64,000 nt of DNA, from assembly GCF_030709675.1 (NCBI RefSeq), contig NZ_JAUZQD010000015.1, positions 124,001 to 188,000 of the forward strand. Direction: 5' to 3'. Below the pieces are notes generated by a model. That model was given only the letters and a program-made list of their open reading frames with translations. It did no database searches and was not told the origin of the DNA. This document shows positions 16,577 to 25,286 of the stretch, piece by piece; position 1 is the first letter of the stretch, and every line of letters begins with the position of its first letter. The position numbers and the translations under genes are program-made. Source of the stretch: Symbioplanes lichenis. Its GTDB lineage: Bacteria; Actinomycetota; Actinomycetes; Mycobacteriales; Micromonosporaceae.

Positions 16577-17650
16577 TCACGGCTGCGGAACCCACTTGCC
16601 GACGTTGGCGTCGTGGATCTCCTGGAGGATCATCGGCACGTCGTAGACCTGCTTCCACTCCGGGTAGTCGGCCTGGAACGCGGCCATCGAGCCGATCCAC
16701 CACTGGTGGTCGCCGATGCGGTTCTCCTCGACATACTCGGTGATCATCTCGGTGCCGCTGATCTCCTCGGCCAGGGCGAACGCCTCGAGGTTGGAGACGT
16801 TCGAGTGGCGGCCGCCGCCGAGGTTGTAGACCTTGGCGGAGCCGGGCTTGCGGAAGAATGCCTCGAACGCGCTGAGCACGTCGTGGCTGTGGATGGCGTC
16901 GCGCACCTGCTTGCCCTTGTAACCGAAGATCCGGTACGTCCGGCGCTCCATGTTGGCCCGCATGACGTACCCGAGGAAGCCGTGCAGCTCCGTCGCCGAG
17001 TGGGCCGGGCCGGTGAGCGTGCCCCCGCGGAAGATCGCCGTCTTCATGCCGAAGTAGCGGCCGTACTCCTGCGCCATGACGTCCGAGGCGACCTTCGACG
17101 CGCCGAAGACCGAGTGCAGCGTCTGGTCGATCGACATGTCCTCGGTGATGCCCTCGTACCACTGGTGCGAGGGGTCGAGCTCCCAGCGCGTCTCCTGCTC
17201 GACCAGCGGCAGCCGGTTCGGCGTGTCGCCGTAGACCTTGTTGGTCGAGCAGTGGATGAACGGCGACTCGATGCAGAAGTCGCGCGTGTTCTGCAGCATG
17301 GTGAGCGTGCCGCCGGCGTTCACGTCGAAGTCCGTGTACGGGTCCCGGACCGCCCAGTCGTGCGAGGGCTGCGCCGCCGTGTGAATCACCACAGCGATGT
17401 CCTTGCCGTACCGTTCGAAGATCTTCCGGACCGCGTCCCTGTCCCGGATGTCGACCCCGTGGTGCTCATATTTGCCGCCGAGCTCCTGCTGCAGCCGCTG
17501 CACGTTCCACGCGGTCGAGGCCTCGGCCCCGAAGAACTCCTGCCGCATGTCGTTGTCGATCCCGACCACATCCAGGCCGAGCCCGGCAAAGTGCCGAACC
17601 GCCTCGGACCCAATCAGGCCACCTGATCCAGTAACCAGAGCAACGGCCAC
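16577..17650 (-). CDS. NAD-dependent sugar-nucleotide epimerase/dehydratase
   Basis: The 357-residue extended SDR protein has an N-terminal Rossmann motif TGSGGLIGSE and is closest in outline to CDP-paratose/tyvelose 2-epimerase-like enzymes (HTAAQPSHDWAVRDPYTDF, FGYKGKQVRDAIHSHDV). The usual catalytic YxxxK reads FGASK here, so the tyrosine is replaced by phenylalanine while the lysine is kept; the STNKVYGD serine/threonine region is present. The GTG at 17650 is chosen over a TTG at 17665 because GGAGA lies about nine bases upstream of it. It is followed by a TagA-type glycosyltransferase, suggesting that it supplies a modified sugar nucleotide for a surface glycan. Substrate unknown. Confidence 0.85.
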   Translation of the reverse strand: MAVALVTGSGGLIGSEAVRHFAGLGLDVVGIDNDMRQEFFGAEASTAWNVQRLQQELGGKYEHHGVDIRDRDAVRKIFERYGKDIAVVIHTAAQPSHDWAVRDPYTDFDVNAGGTLTMLQNTRDFCIESPFIHCSTNKVYGDTPNRLPLVEQETRWELDPSHQWYEGITEDMSIDQTLHSVFGASKVASDVMAQEYGRYFGMKTAIFRGGTLTGPAHSATELHGFLGYVMRANMERRTYRIFGYKGKQVRDAIHSHDVLSAFEAFFRKPGSAKVYNLGGGRHSNVSNLEAFALAEEISGTEMITEYVEENRIGDHQWWIGSMAAFQADYPEWKQVYDVPMILQEIHDANVGKWVPQP

Positions 17651-17843
17651 GAGCGAACTCTCCAAGCCTCAGCCACCAAAAAACAGACGCGAGCATACCG
17701 CCCACGCCCCACCCACCCCGCCGACCCGCGACACGCCCGCCCAGCGCAACCCGCGCAAGCGAGCGAAGCGAAGCGTCAACAGCGCAGCGTGAAAAAATTT
17801 CGCGTCAGCGACTACGGCCCGCCGCCGGCTCCCGCACAGCGCC

Positions 17844-17880
17844 CACCGCAACGTGGGGTTTCCGGGGGCTCGGCCCCCGG
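17844..17880. repeat. Dispersed GTGGGG...GGGGGCTCGGCCCCC element, copy 1
   Basis: ACCGCAACGTGGGG is followed by the 8-bp stem CCGGGGGC/GCCCCCGG with a TCG loop (17862-17880). Two further copies with the same order of elements lie at 38771-38805 and 38831-38867. All three are intergenic, on the 3' side of a minus-strand tRNA gene. Confidence 0.65.
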
Positions 17881-17894
17881 AGCAGGAATAACGA

Positions 17895-17932
17895 GTGAGG
17901 CCCCGTCCGCGCTTTTGCGGACAGGGCCTCAC
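17895..17932 (-). terminator. tRNA-Leu terminator hairpin
   Basis: GTGAGGCCC pairs with GGGCCTCAC and, after one mismatch, GTCCGC pairs with GCGGAC, with a gctttt loop. It starts 12 bases past the tRNA 3' end on the minus strand. The tRNA-Gly gene has a closely related hairpin. Confidence 0.7.
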
Positions 17933-17943
17933 CGACTCACTCG

Positions 17944-18026
17944 TGGGGATGGGGGGAGTTGAACCCCCACGTCCTTTCGGACACACGGACCTGAACCGTG
18001 CGCGTCTGCCATTCCGCCACATCCCC
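17944..18026 (-). tRNA. tRNA-Leu (anticodon CAG)
   Basis: The minus strand folds as a class II tRNA. A 7-bp acceptor GGGGATG/CATCCCC and a D-arm with GGAATGGCAGACGC are followed by anticodon loop TTCAGGT (anticodon CAG, bases 17991-17993). A long variable arm with GTCCGAAAGGAC and a T-arm with GGTTCAACTCC complete the fold. The discriminator is A and CCA is not encoded. It reads CUG, the main leucine codon in this GC-rich genome. Confidence 0.95.
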
Positions 18027-18221
18027 GTGGCACTGCGTTAGCCGGGACAGACTACGCTGTCTCCAGTTACATCGTGAAGAGGTGCTCCCCGCGACGGAGG
18101 AAACATTAGCACGGCGTCGGGGGGCGTCATACGAGGGTCAGGAGCGACCGGCTGCATCGGCGCGGGGATGCGCAAGCGGCGGCCGGATACCATCATGTCC
18201 TCGGAACCCGAGGAGGAGCCG

Positions 18222-18974
18222 GTGAGCGTGCTGCAGCGCTTTGAGAAGCGATTGGAAGGCCTGGTCGAAGGGGCCTTCGCGAAGGTGTTCAAGGGTGTCG
18301 TGCACCCTGTCGAGATTCTGAATGCCATGCAGCGGGAGGCCGAGGCCCACAAGGCTATCCTCGCCGGTGGCCGGACTCTCGTGCCGAACCGCTACGTGAT
18401 CGATCTTTCGCCCTACGACCACAGCAGGCTGGCGCCGTACGCCGCCGCGCTGGCCCAGGAGCTGGCCCAGTCGCAGGCGGAGTTCATCGGCGAGCAGGCC
18501 TGGACGGTCTACGGCGACGTGATCGTGGAGATCGAGCGGGGTGACGGGCTGGACACGGGCATGTTCCGGGTCACGGCCGAGGTCTACACCGGCGGCGAGG
18601 TCGCCCCGGTGCAGCAGCCCGCCTACGACTCCCAGCCGGCGTACTCGCCGTACGACCAGGGTGGCTACCAGCAGCACGGCGGGCACAACGGCCGCAACGT
18701 CGGCCTGGTCTCCGGCGACGGGCGGACCTACCCGCTGCAGATGGGCTCGACGGTGATCGGCCGGGGTGACCAGGCCAACCTGCGTCTGCCCGACGTCGGC
18801 ATCTCGCGCCGCCACGCCCGGCTGGACTACGACGGCAGCCAGGTCGTGCTGACCGATCTCGGCTCGACGAACGGCACGATGGTCAACGGCCAGCGCGTGT
18901 CGGCCGTGGCGCTGAACCCGGGCGACATGATCCAGCTGGGCACGACCACGCTGACGTTCCGAGTGGACGGCTAG
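18222..18974 (+). CDS. fhaA: FhaA: DUF3662 and FHA domain protein
   Basis: The 250-residue protein has an N-terminal DUF3662 domain (SVLQRFEKRLEGLVEGAFAKVF...HPVEILNAMQREAE), a Tyr/Gln-rich linker, and a C-terminal FHA domain (~165-250). The FHA domain shows phosphothreonine-binding signatures: GRGDQANLRLPD, GISRRHARL and LGSTNGTMVNG. In mycobacteria FhaA binds phosphorylated MviN/MurJ and controls peptidoglycan synthesis at poles and septa. GTG at 18222 is chosen because AGGAGG precedes it at five bases and the N-terminus then matches family starts; an earlier in-frame ATG adds residues not seen in homologues. It is the first gene of the fhaA-fhaB-pstP-rodA-pbpA-pknA-pknB operon, and fhaB follows after five bases. 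Confidence 0.93.
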   Translation: MSVLQRFEKRLEGLVEGAFAKVFKGVVHPVEILNAMQREAEAHKAILAGGRTLVPNRYVIDLSPYDHSRLAPYAAALAQELAQSQAEFIGEQAWTVYGDVIVEIERGDGLDTGMFRVTAEVYTGGEVAPVQQPAYDSQPAYSPYDQGGYQQHGGHNGRNVGLVSGDGRTYPLQMGSTVIGRGDQANLRLPDVGISRRHARLDYDGSQVVLTDLGSTNGTMVNGQRVSAVALNPGDMIQLGTTTLTFRVDG

Positions 18975-18979
18975 GCACC

Positions 18980-19465
18980 TTGCCCGAATTCGTCCTCACC
19001 GTCGCCCGCTTCGGCTTCCTCATCCTGCTGTGGATCTTCGTGTTCACGGTGGTCGGGGTGATCCGGAAGGATCTGTTCGCCGGCGTCCGGACCAAGAGCA
19101 TCGTCGCCACGCCGAGGGGCGTGGGCGGCGTGATGGCTCCTGGCCGCCCGGCGGCGAAGGCCAAGCGGGGCAAGACCGCGCGGCAACTGGTCGTGACCGC
19201 CGGTCAGCTGGCCGGCACCCGGATCACACTTGGTGAGGCGCCGATCACGATAGGGCGTGCCGAGGATTCCACCCTCGTCATCACGGACGACTTCGCGTCG
19301 GCCCGGCACGCCCGTCTCGTGCCGCGGGAGGGGCAGTGGTTCGTCGAGGATCTCGGCTCGACGAACGGCACGTACCTCGATCGCGGTAAGGTCTCCGGGC
19401 CCACCCCCGTCCCCCTTGGCGTGCCGATCCGGATCGGCCGCACTTCTCTCGAGTTACGGCCATGA
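18980..19465 (+). CDS. fhaB: FhaB (FipA-like) membrane-anchored FHA protein
   Basis: The 161-residue protein has one N-terminal membrane helix (~7-29), a basic linker, and a C-terminal FHA domain (~68-160). The domain shows GRAEDSTLVITDDFASARHARL and LGSTNGTYLDRGK, so the Arg/Ser/His/Asn phosphothreonine-binding set is intact. In mycobacteria FhaB/FipA interacts with division proteins after phosphorylation by PknA. The start codon is TTG. Its stop overlaps the pstP start by four bases (ATGA), so translation is coupled with the phosphatase. Confidence 0.92.
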   Translation: MPEFVLTVARFGFLILLWIFVFTVVGVIRKDLFAGVRTKSIVATPRGVGGVMAPGRPAAKAKRGKTARQLVVTAGQLAGTRITLGEAPITIGRAEDSTLVITDDFASARHARLVPREGQWFVEDLGSTNGTYLDRGKVSGPTPVPLGVPIRIGRTSLELRP

Positions 19466-20928
19466 CTCTGACCCTGCGTTACGCCGCCCAGAGCGACCGC
19501 GGTCTGATCCGAGACGGAAACCAGGACTCCGTCTACGCCGGACCGCGGCTCCTTGCCGTCGCCGACGGCATGGGCGGCATGGCCGCCGGTGACGTCGCCA
19601 GCAACATCGTCATCGCGGCCATGGCTCCGCTCGACGAGGACGTCCCCGGCGATGCGCTGGTCGACGCCCTCCGTCACGCGGTCGGCACGGCCAACCAGAC
19701 CCTGCGCGACACCGTCGACGCCAACCCGGCGCTGGAGGGCATGGGCACGACGCTGACCGCCGTGCTGTTCTCCGGCTCCAAGCTGGGCATGGTGCACATC
19801 GGTGACTCGCGCGCCTATCTGCTCCGCCAGGGCGAGTTCGCCCAGATCACCAAGGACGACACCTACGTCCAGATGCTGGTGGACGAGGGCCGGATCAGTC
19901 CCGAGGAGGCGAGCAGCCACCCGCAGCGCTCGCTGCTCACCCGCGCGCTCGACGGCCGGGACATCGACCCGGAATACTCCGTGCGCCAGGTGCTCAAGGG
20001 CGACCGCTATCTGATCTGCAGCGATGGTCTCTCCGGTGTGGTCAGTGCCGAGACCATCGGCGACGCCATGCGGGACATCCCGGATCCGCAGGCGTGTGTC
20101 GAGCGTCTCGTGCAGCTCGCGCTGCGCGGCGGCGGCCCCGACAACATCACCGTGGTGATCGCCGACGCGACCGACGCCTTCGTCGAGCAGGCGCCCATCG
20201 TGGGCGGCGCGGCCGCCCGCGACCGGGGCAACTCGACCGTCGCCGACAGCTCCACCGCGGCGGCCCGCGCGGCCGCGCTGCAGGCGCCCCGCCCGTCCCA
20301 GCCGGAGGCCAGCGCCTACGAGCAGCCGGAGCCGGAGCCGCAGCCCAAGCGGCACCCGGTGCGGACCAGCCTGCTGGCCCTGCTGCTGCTCGGTGTCCTC
20401 GGCGGCGGGCTCTACTTGGGCTACCGCTACACCCAGGACCAGTACTACGTCGGCGCGACTGACGCGGGCCAGCTCGCCGTCTTCCAGGGCGTGCCCGGGC
20501 AGATCGCCGGGCTCGACCTCTCGAGCGTCGCCGAGACGAGCCCCGCCAGCCTCGACGACCTGACCACGGTCGCGCAGGACCGGGTCAAGCAGGGCATCCA
20601 CGCGGACAGCAGGACCGACGCCCAGCGCCGGCTGCTCGAGCTGACCAGCGAGGACGCGTCCAACCCCAACCTCAAGCCCGTGTGCGCGGTGCCGTCGGAG
20701 ACCCCGTCGGTGTCCGCCTCGGCCACCCCGTCCGCGGGGAAGTCACCGGCTTCCGCCCGGGCCGGTGCCACCTCGGCCTCGGCCAAGGCCGGTGCCACGT
20801 CGGCTTCCGCCAAGGCCGGTGCCTCCTCGACGCCTGACTCCGAGCCCTCCACCTCGCCGGATGCCCAGCCCTCGGAACCGACACCGCCGGTCACCAGCGA
20901 CCCGGTCGGGTGCCGGCCCGTCGACTGA
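19462..20928 (+). CDS. pstP: PstP: PP2C-type Ser/Thr phosphatase
   Basis: The 488-residue protein reverses PknA/PknB phosphorylation. An N-terminal cytoplasmic PP2C domain (~1-235) shows the metal-binding motifs RDGNQDS, VADGMGGMAAGD, GMGTTLTAVL, HIGDSRAYL and GGPDNITVVI. A Pro/Glu-rich juxtamembrane segment, one membrane helix (~302-322) and an extracellular domain of about 80 residues follow. The protein ends in a long Ala/Ser/Thr/Pro tail with repeats of (K/R)AGATSAS. In M. tuberculosis the extracellular part is shorter and lacks such a tail. It overlaps fhaB by four bases; rodA follows after 35 bases if the TTG start is used. Confidence 0.95.
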   Translation: MTLTLRYAAQSDRGLIRDGNQDSVYAGPRLLAVADGMGGMAAGDVASNIVIAAMAPLDEDVPGDALVDALRHAVGTANQTLRDTVDANPALEGMGTTLTAVLFSGSKLGMVHIGDSRAYLLRQGEFAQITKDDTYVQMLVDEGRISPEEASSHPQRSLLTRALDGRDIDPEYSVRQVLKGDRYLICSDGLSGVVSAETIGDAMRDIPDPQACVERLVQLALRGGGPDNITVVIADATDAFVEQAPIVGGAAARDRGNSTVADSSTAAARAAALQAPRPSQPEASAYEQPEPEPQPKRHPVRTSLLALLLLGVLGGGLYLGYRYTQDQYYVGATDAGQLAVFQGVPGQIAGLDLSSVAETSPASLDDLTTVAQDRVKQGIHADSRTDAQRRLLELTSEDASNPNLKPVCAVPSETPSVSASATPSAGKSPASARAGATSASAKAGATSASAKAGASSTPDSEPSTSPDAQPSEPTPPVTSDPVGCRPVD

Positions 20929-20963
20929 GCGCCGCGCCCGACCGAAGTCTGGGGACTGCTTTC

Positions 20964-22466
20964 TTGACCGCGCCCGCCCTTCCGGCTCCCACACCCGCAC
21001 CCACGGGTGAGATGCCGCGCGTCTCGGGCACGAAGACGGGACGCAACGCCGAGCTGGGTCTGCTCGCCCTAGCCATGATCATCGTGGCGATCTACGCCGC
21101 CATCGTGGAGTCCAACCAGCTCGACAAGGTCACGTCGACCTTCTGGGTGCCGGCCGCGCTGCTCAGTGCCCTGTTCCTCGGCCTGCACACGGTGGTGCGC
21201 TTCGTCGCCCCGTACGCCGATCCGGTGTTGATCCCGGCCGTTGCCCTGCTCAACGGGCTGGGCATCGGCTTCCTGCGCCGCCTCGACATCGGCGACGCGC
21301 TCGGCAAGAAGCTCGATCCGCCCGGCATCTTCGGCGGGCTCGGCGGCCGCCAGCTGGCCTGGACGCTGATCTCGCTCATCCTGGCGTCGGTGCTGCTGGT
21401 CATCATCCGGGACCACAAGGTCGTCTCGCGCTACGCGTACACCCTGGGCCTGGCCGGCATCGTGCTGGTGATGATCCCGGCGATCCTGCCCGCCAGCATC
21501 TCCGAGATCAACGGCGCCCGCCTGTGGATCCGGGTCGGCCCGCTGTCGCTGCAGCCCGGTGAGTTCGCCAAGATCGCGCTGGTCTCCTTCTTCGCGTACT
21601 ACCTGGTGCGCAAGCGGGAGGTCCTCTCCCTGGCCAGCCGCCGCTTCCTGGGTCTTGACTTCCCCCGCGGCCGCGACCTGGGTCCGGTCGTCACGGTCTG
21701 GCTGCTCTCGCTGCTGGTCCTGGTCTTCGAGAAGGACCTGGGCACGGCCCTGCTGTACTTCGGCCTCTTCGTGGTCACGCTCTATGTCGCCACCGAGCGG
21801 GCGAGCTGGCTGATCATCGGTCTGCTGCTGTTCTTCGGCGGCGTCTATGTCGCCTATCTGCTGGGTGCCGCGATCGGCGGCCCGTTCGCGAACTTCTACG
21901 ACCGCGCCTCGGTCTGGCTGCACCCGTTCGACCAGGAGAACTACTTCCGGGAGTTCGGCAGCAGCTACCAGCTCGTGCAGAGTCTGCTGGGTCTGGGCAC
22001 CGGCGGCCTGTTCGGCTCGGGCCCCGGTAACGGGTCGCCCCGGTTCGTGCCCGAGGTGCAGACCGACTTCATCTTCGCCGGCATGGGCGAGGAGATCGGG
22101 CTGTTCGGGCTGTCCGCGCTGCTGGTCTGCTACCTGCTGATCGTCGAGCGGGGTCTGCGCGCCGCCCTGGGCGTCCGCGACTCGTTCGGCAAGCTGGTCG
22201 CCGGCGGCCTGGCGTTCACCCTCGGTTTGCAGGTCTTCGTCATCCTGGGTGGCATCACCGGGCTGATCCCGCTGACCGGCCAGACCACCCCGTTCCTGTC
22301 CGCCGGCGGTTCGTCGCTCATGGCCAACTGGCTGTTGATCGCCATGCTGCTGCGGATCTCCGACGCGTCCCGCAGCCCGGTGACGGGCGGCCCGGCCAAC
22401 CAGCCCGGCCCCAAGCAACCGCCGGTGCAGCTGCACGGCGCCATGACGGAGGTGATCAAGCCGTGA
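20964..22466 (+). CDS. rodA: RodA/FtsW peptidoglycan glycosyltransferase
   Basis: The ~500-residue SEDS-family membrane protein polymerises lipid II glycan strands with a class B PBP. About ten to twelve membrane segments are present, with SEDS landmarks NGARLWIRVGPLSLQPGEFAKIAL, the conserved acidic region EKDLGTALLYFG, and VPEVQTDFIFAGMGEEIG. Cognate pairing with PbpA, whose gene starts in the rodA stop codon, is typical of actinobacteria. Start choice: TTG at 20964 has GGGGA eight bases upstream; an in-frame GTG at 20910 inside pstP would add 18 residues and cannot be excluded. Confidence 0.94.
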   Translation: MTAPALPAPTPAPTGEMPRVSGTKTGRNAELGLLALAMIIVAIYAAIVESNQLDKVTSTFWVPAALLSALFLGLHTVVRFVAPYADPVLIPAVALLNGLGIGFLRRLDIGDALGKKLDPPGIFGGLGGRQLAWTLISLILASVLLVIIRDHKVVSRYAYTLGLAGIVLVMIPAILPASISEINGARLWIRVGPLSLQPGEFAKIALVSFFAYYLVRKREVLSLASRRFLGLDFPRGRDLGPVVTVWLLSLLVLVFEKDLGTALLYFGLFVVTLYVATERASWLIIGLLLFFGGVYVAYLLGAAIGGPFANFYDRASVWLHPFDQENYFREFGSSYQLVQSLLGLGTGGLFGSGPGNGSPRFVPEVQTDFIFAGMGEEIGLFGLSALLVCYLLIVERGLRAALGVRDSFGKLVAGGLAFTLGLQVFVILGGITGLIPLTGQTTPFLSAGGSSLMANWLLIAMLLRISDASRSPVTGGPANQPGPKQPPVQLHGAMTEVIKP

Positions 22467-23965
22467 ACGCACCACTGCGCAAGGCCGGCGTGGTCATCAT
22501 GGTCCTGTTCGCCCTTTTGTTCGCCAACCTCAACTGGGTCCAGGCGTACAGAGCGGACAAATACCGGAACAGCGACTGGAACTCCCGGGTCCAGGTCGCC
22601 GAGTACGAGGTGCCCCGCGGCACGATCGAGGCGGACGGCAAGGCGCTCGCCGAGAGCAAGCTGACCGACGATGCCCTCAAGTACCTCCGGACGTACCCGG
22701 AGAAGCAGATGTACGCCCCGGTGATCGGCTACAAGCCGGTCAACCTGGGCGAGGTCGGCATCGAGCGCAGCGAGGACGAGTTCCTCTCCGGCGCCAGCGA
22801 CAAGCTCTTCGCCGACCGGGTGAGCTCCATGTTCACCGGCGACCAGCCCGGCGGCGGCAACATCGTGCTGACCTTGAAGACCAAGGCGCAGGAAGTCGCC
22901 TGGAAGCAGATGACCAACAACGAGCGCGGCGCGGAGAAGGGGTCGGCGATCGCGCTCGACCCGCGGACCGGCGCGGTGCAGGCGATGGTCTCGATGCCCA
23001 GCTACGACCCGAACCCGCTGGCCAGCCACACCACCAAGTCGGCCGCGGCGGCGTACGACAAGCTGATCAAGGACAAGGACAACCCGCTGCTCAACCGCAG
23101 CGTCGCGGAGACCTACCCGCCAGGGTCCACGTTCAAGGTCATCGTCTCCGCGGCGGCGCTGCGGGACGGCATGTCGCAGAACGACGAGATCGAGGCCGGC
23201 GGGAGCTACACGGCACCTGGGTCCGGCGCGCCGATCCACAATGCCGAGTCGGAGACCTGCGCCAGCTCGCAGGTCACCCTCAAGGAAGCGCTCACGACCA
23301 GCTGCAACACCGGCTACGCCCAGCTCGGCGTCAAGCTCGGCGCCGACAAGGTGAAGAAGGAAGCCCAGGCCTGGGGGTTCGAGCAGGACGACCTGACCGT
23401 CGGCAACCTCGACGGCTCGGGCCTGCCGGTCGCCACCAGCCGCACCGGCGCCATGCAGAACGCGGACGGCAGCACCGACCAGGCCGCCCTGGCCCAGTCG
23501 TCGATCGGGCAGAAGGACGTCCGGATGACGGTCATGGAGGGCGCCCTGATGGCGGCCACGGTGGCCAACGGCGGCAAGCAGATGCGGCCGTACCTGGTGC
23601 AGCAGGAGCTCAACGCGGACCGCAGGCCGATCTACAACGCCTCGCCCAAGACGCTGCGCACGCCGATCGACGGCACCATCGCCAACGACCTCAAGGAAAT
23701 GATGGTCAGCGTCGTCGAGAACGGCACCGGCCGGCGGGCCCGGATCGACGGCTTCACGGTCGGCGGCAAGACCGGCACGGCGCAGAACGGCCCGAACGCC
23801 AACCCGCACGCGTGGTTCGTCGGCTTCGCGTACAACGACAAGGGCGAGGCGGTCTCGGCCGCGTGCGTCATGCTGGAGAACGCGGACGGCAGCAGCGTCA
23901 GCGGCGAGGCCGCGCGCATCGCCGGACTCATCATGAAGGCGGCTGCCGGAGGGGGAGGGGACTGA
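22463..23965 (+). CDS. pbpA: PbpA: class B penicillin-binding protein (transpeptidase)
   Basis: The 500-residue protein has one N-terminal signal-anchor helix (~8-28), a dimerisation domain and a C-terminal transpeptidase. All three active-site motifs are present: STFK (nucleophile Ser ~222), SCN (in TTSCNTGYAQLG) and KTG (in VGGKTGTAQNG). It cross-links peptidoglycan together with RodA. The GTG start overlaps the rodA stop and pknA begins directly after it, consistent with a single transcript. In mycobacteria PbpA localisation depends on PknB-mediated phosphorylation. Confidence 0.95.
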   Translation: MNAPLRKAGVVIMVLFALLFANLNWVQAYRADKYRNSDWNSRVQVAEYEVPRGTIEADGKALAESKLTDDALKYLRTYPEKQMYAPVIGYKPVNLGEVGIERSEDEFLSGASDKLFADRVSSMFTGDQPGGGNIVLTLKTKAQEVAWKQMTNNERGAEKGSAIALDPRTGAVQAMVSMPSYDPNPLASHTTKSAAAAYDKLIKDKDNPLLNRSVAETYPPGSTFKVIVSAAALRDGMSQNDEIEAGGSYTAPGSGAPIHNAESETCASSQVTLKEALTTSCNTGYAQLGVKLGADKVKKEAQAWGFEQDDLTVGNLDGSGLPVATSRTGAMQNADGSTDQAALAQSSIGQKDVRMTVMEGALMAATVANGGKQMRPYLVQQELNADRRPIYNASPKTLRTPIDGTIANDLKEMMVSVVENGTGRRARIDGFTVGGKTGTAQNGPNANPHAWFVGFAYNDKGEAVSAACVMLENADGSSVSGEAARIAGLIMKAAAGGGGD

Positions 23966-23966
23966 C

Positions 23967-25286
23967 GTGATCAGCCCTGGGGTGACCCTTGGCGGCCGCT
24001 ACCGCCTGGACGAGCGGATCGCCGGCGGCGGCATGGGGGACGTGTGGCGTGGCACGGACGACGTGCTGGGCCGGACGGTTGCCGTCAAGATCCTGCTGCC
24101 CGCGCTGCTGGACGAGCCCGGCTTCGCCGAGCGCTTCCGCGGCGAGGCCAGGACCATGGCCACCATCAATCACCCCGGCGTGGTCGACGTCTACGACTAC
24201 GGCAGCGACCAGCAGCTCGCCTTCCTCGTCATGGAGTACGTCGAGGGCGACGCGCTGTCGCGCACGCTCAGCCGGGTCGGCCGGCTCACCCCGGCGCGGA
24301 CCATGGCGCTGGTCGCGCAGGCCGCCGACGCGTTGCAGGCGGCGCACGCGAACGGCATCGTGCACCGCGACGTCAAGCCCGGCAATCTGCTCGTACGCCC
24401 GAATGGCACGCTGGTCCTGACCGACTTCGGCATCGCCCGCTCGGCGCTCGTCGGCCAGCTGACGGTCGCCGGCTCGGTGCTCGGCACGGCGTCGTACATC
24501 TCTCCGGAGCAGGCCTCCGGCGCGGTGGCGACCCCGGCTTCCGACGTCTACGCGCTCGGCGTGGTCGCGTACCAGTGCCTCTCCGGCCACCGGCCCTTCG
24601 ACGGGGCGACGCCGATAGAGATCGCGATGAAGCACGTACGGGAGCACCCGCGCCCGCTGCCCGCCGACATTCCGCCCGCGGTGCGCGCGATCGTCGACCG
24701 GGCCATGGCCAAGGACCCGGGCACCCGCTGGCCGACCGCCGCCGCGATGGCTGCGGTGGCGCGTCAGGCGGCGTCGTCCATCAACACCCAGGTGCACCAG
24801 CCCGCCGTCAACGGATCGGTGCGCCCGCACTCGGGCGGCCCCGCGGTCAACCGGCCGCAGTCGGGTGCGCCCACGTCGGGCAGCCCGCAGTACCCCGGCT
24901 CGGGCGCGGCGCGGGTGCCGTACCCGCCGGTGCCCCGGCCCGTCTCCGGCGGCCAGGGCGCGCGGGGTGCGGCCTCGGTGCCTCCGGCCCAGCAACAGCA
25001 GCAGCCCTACCGGCATCCCGGTGCGCCGGCCATGCCCCATCCGCAGCCCGCGCCCAAGCAGGGTGACGGCTCCGGCGGACGCCAGGTCCTCATCGTGCTC
25101 GCCGTGGTGCTCGCGCTGCTCGTCCTGCTCTGCGCCGGGGTGATCTCGTTCCTGCTCAAGCAGGGAAACACGAATGCCCTGGGCGCGGCCGAACCGCAGA
25201 CCACGGTGGCGTCGTACCGTCTTACGAAGCAGGCTGGCCCTCCGGCCGGCCTCATCCCGGCGACCGAAGGACGACAGACGTTATGA
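23967..25286 (+). CDS. pknA: PknA: membrane Ser/Thr protein kinase
   Basis: The 439-residue protein has a cytoplasmic kinase domain (~1-270) with glycine loop GGGMGDVW, catalytic lysine in VAVKIL, HRDVKPGN, DFGIARSA and GTASYISPEQASG. A Pro/Gln/Ser-rich juxtamembrane linker (~275-370) precedes one membrane helix (~372-394) and a short extracellular tail of about 45 residues. As in mycobacterial PknA there is no PASTA domain. It phosphorylates cell-division and wall-synthesis proteins. It shares a four-base overlap with pknB. Confidence 0.94.
   Translation: MISPGVTLGGRYRLDERIAGGGMGDVWRGTDDVLGRTVAVKILLPALLDEPGFAERFRGEARTMATINHPGVVDVYDYGSDQQLAFLVMEYVEGDALSRTLSRVGRLTPARTMALVAQAADALQAAHANGIVHRDVKPGNLLVRPNGTLVLTDFGIARSALVGQLTVAGSVLGTASYISPEQASGAVATPASDVYALGVVAYQCLSGHRPFDGATPIEIAMKHVREHPRPLPADIPPAVRAIVDRAMAKDPGTRWPTAAAMAAVARQAASSINTQVHQPAVNGSVRPHSGGPAVNRPQSGAPTSGSPQYPGSGAARVPYPPVPRPVSGGQGARGAASVPPAQQQQQPYRHPGAPAMPHPQPAPKQGDGSGGRQVLIVLAVVLALLVLLCAGVISFLLKQGNTNALGAAEPQTTVASYRLTKQAGPPAGLIPATEGRQTL

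Noticed and set aside
17881..18030. Integrated element at tRNA-Leu
   Set aside because: No integrase and no second copy of the tRNA 3' end were seen; flanking genes are core genes.
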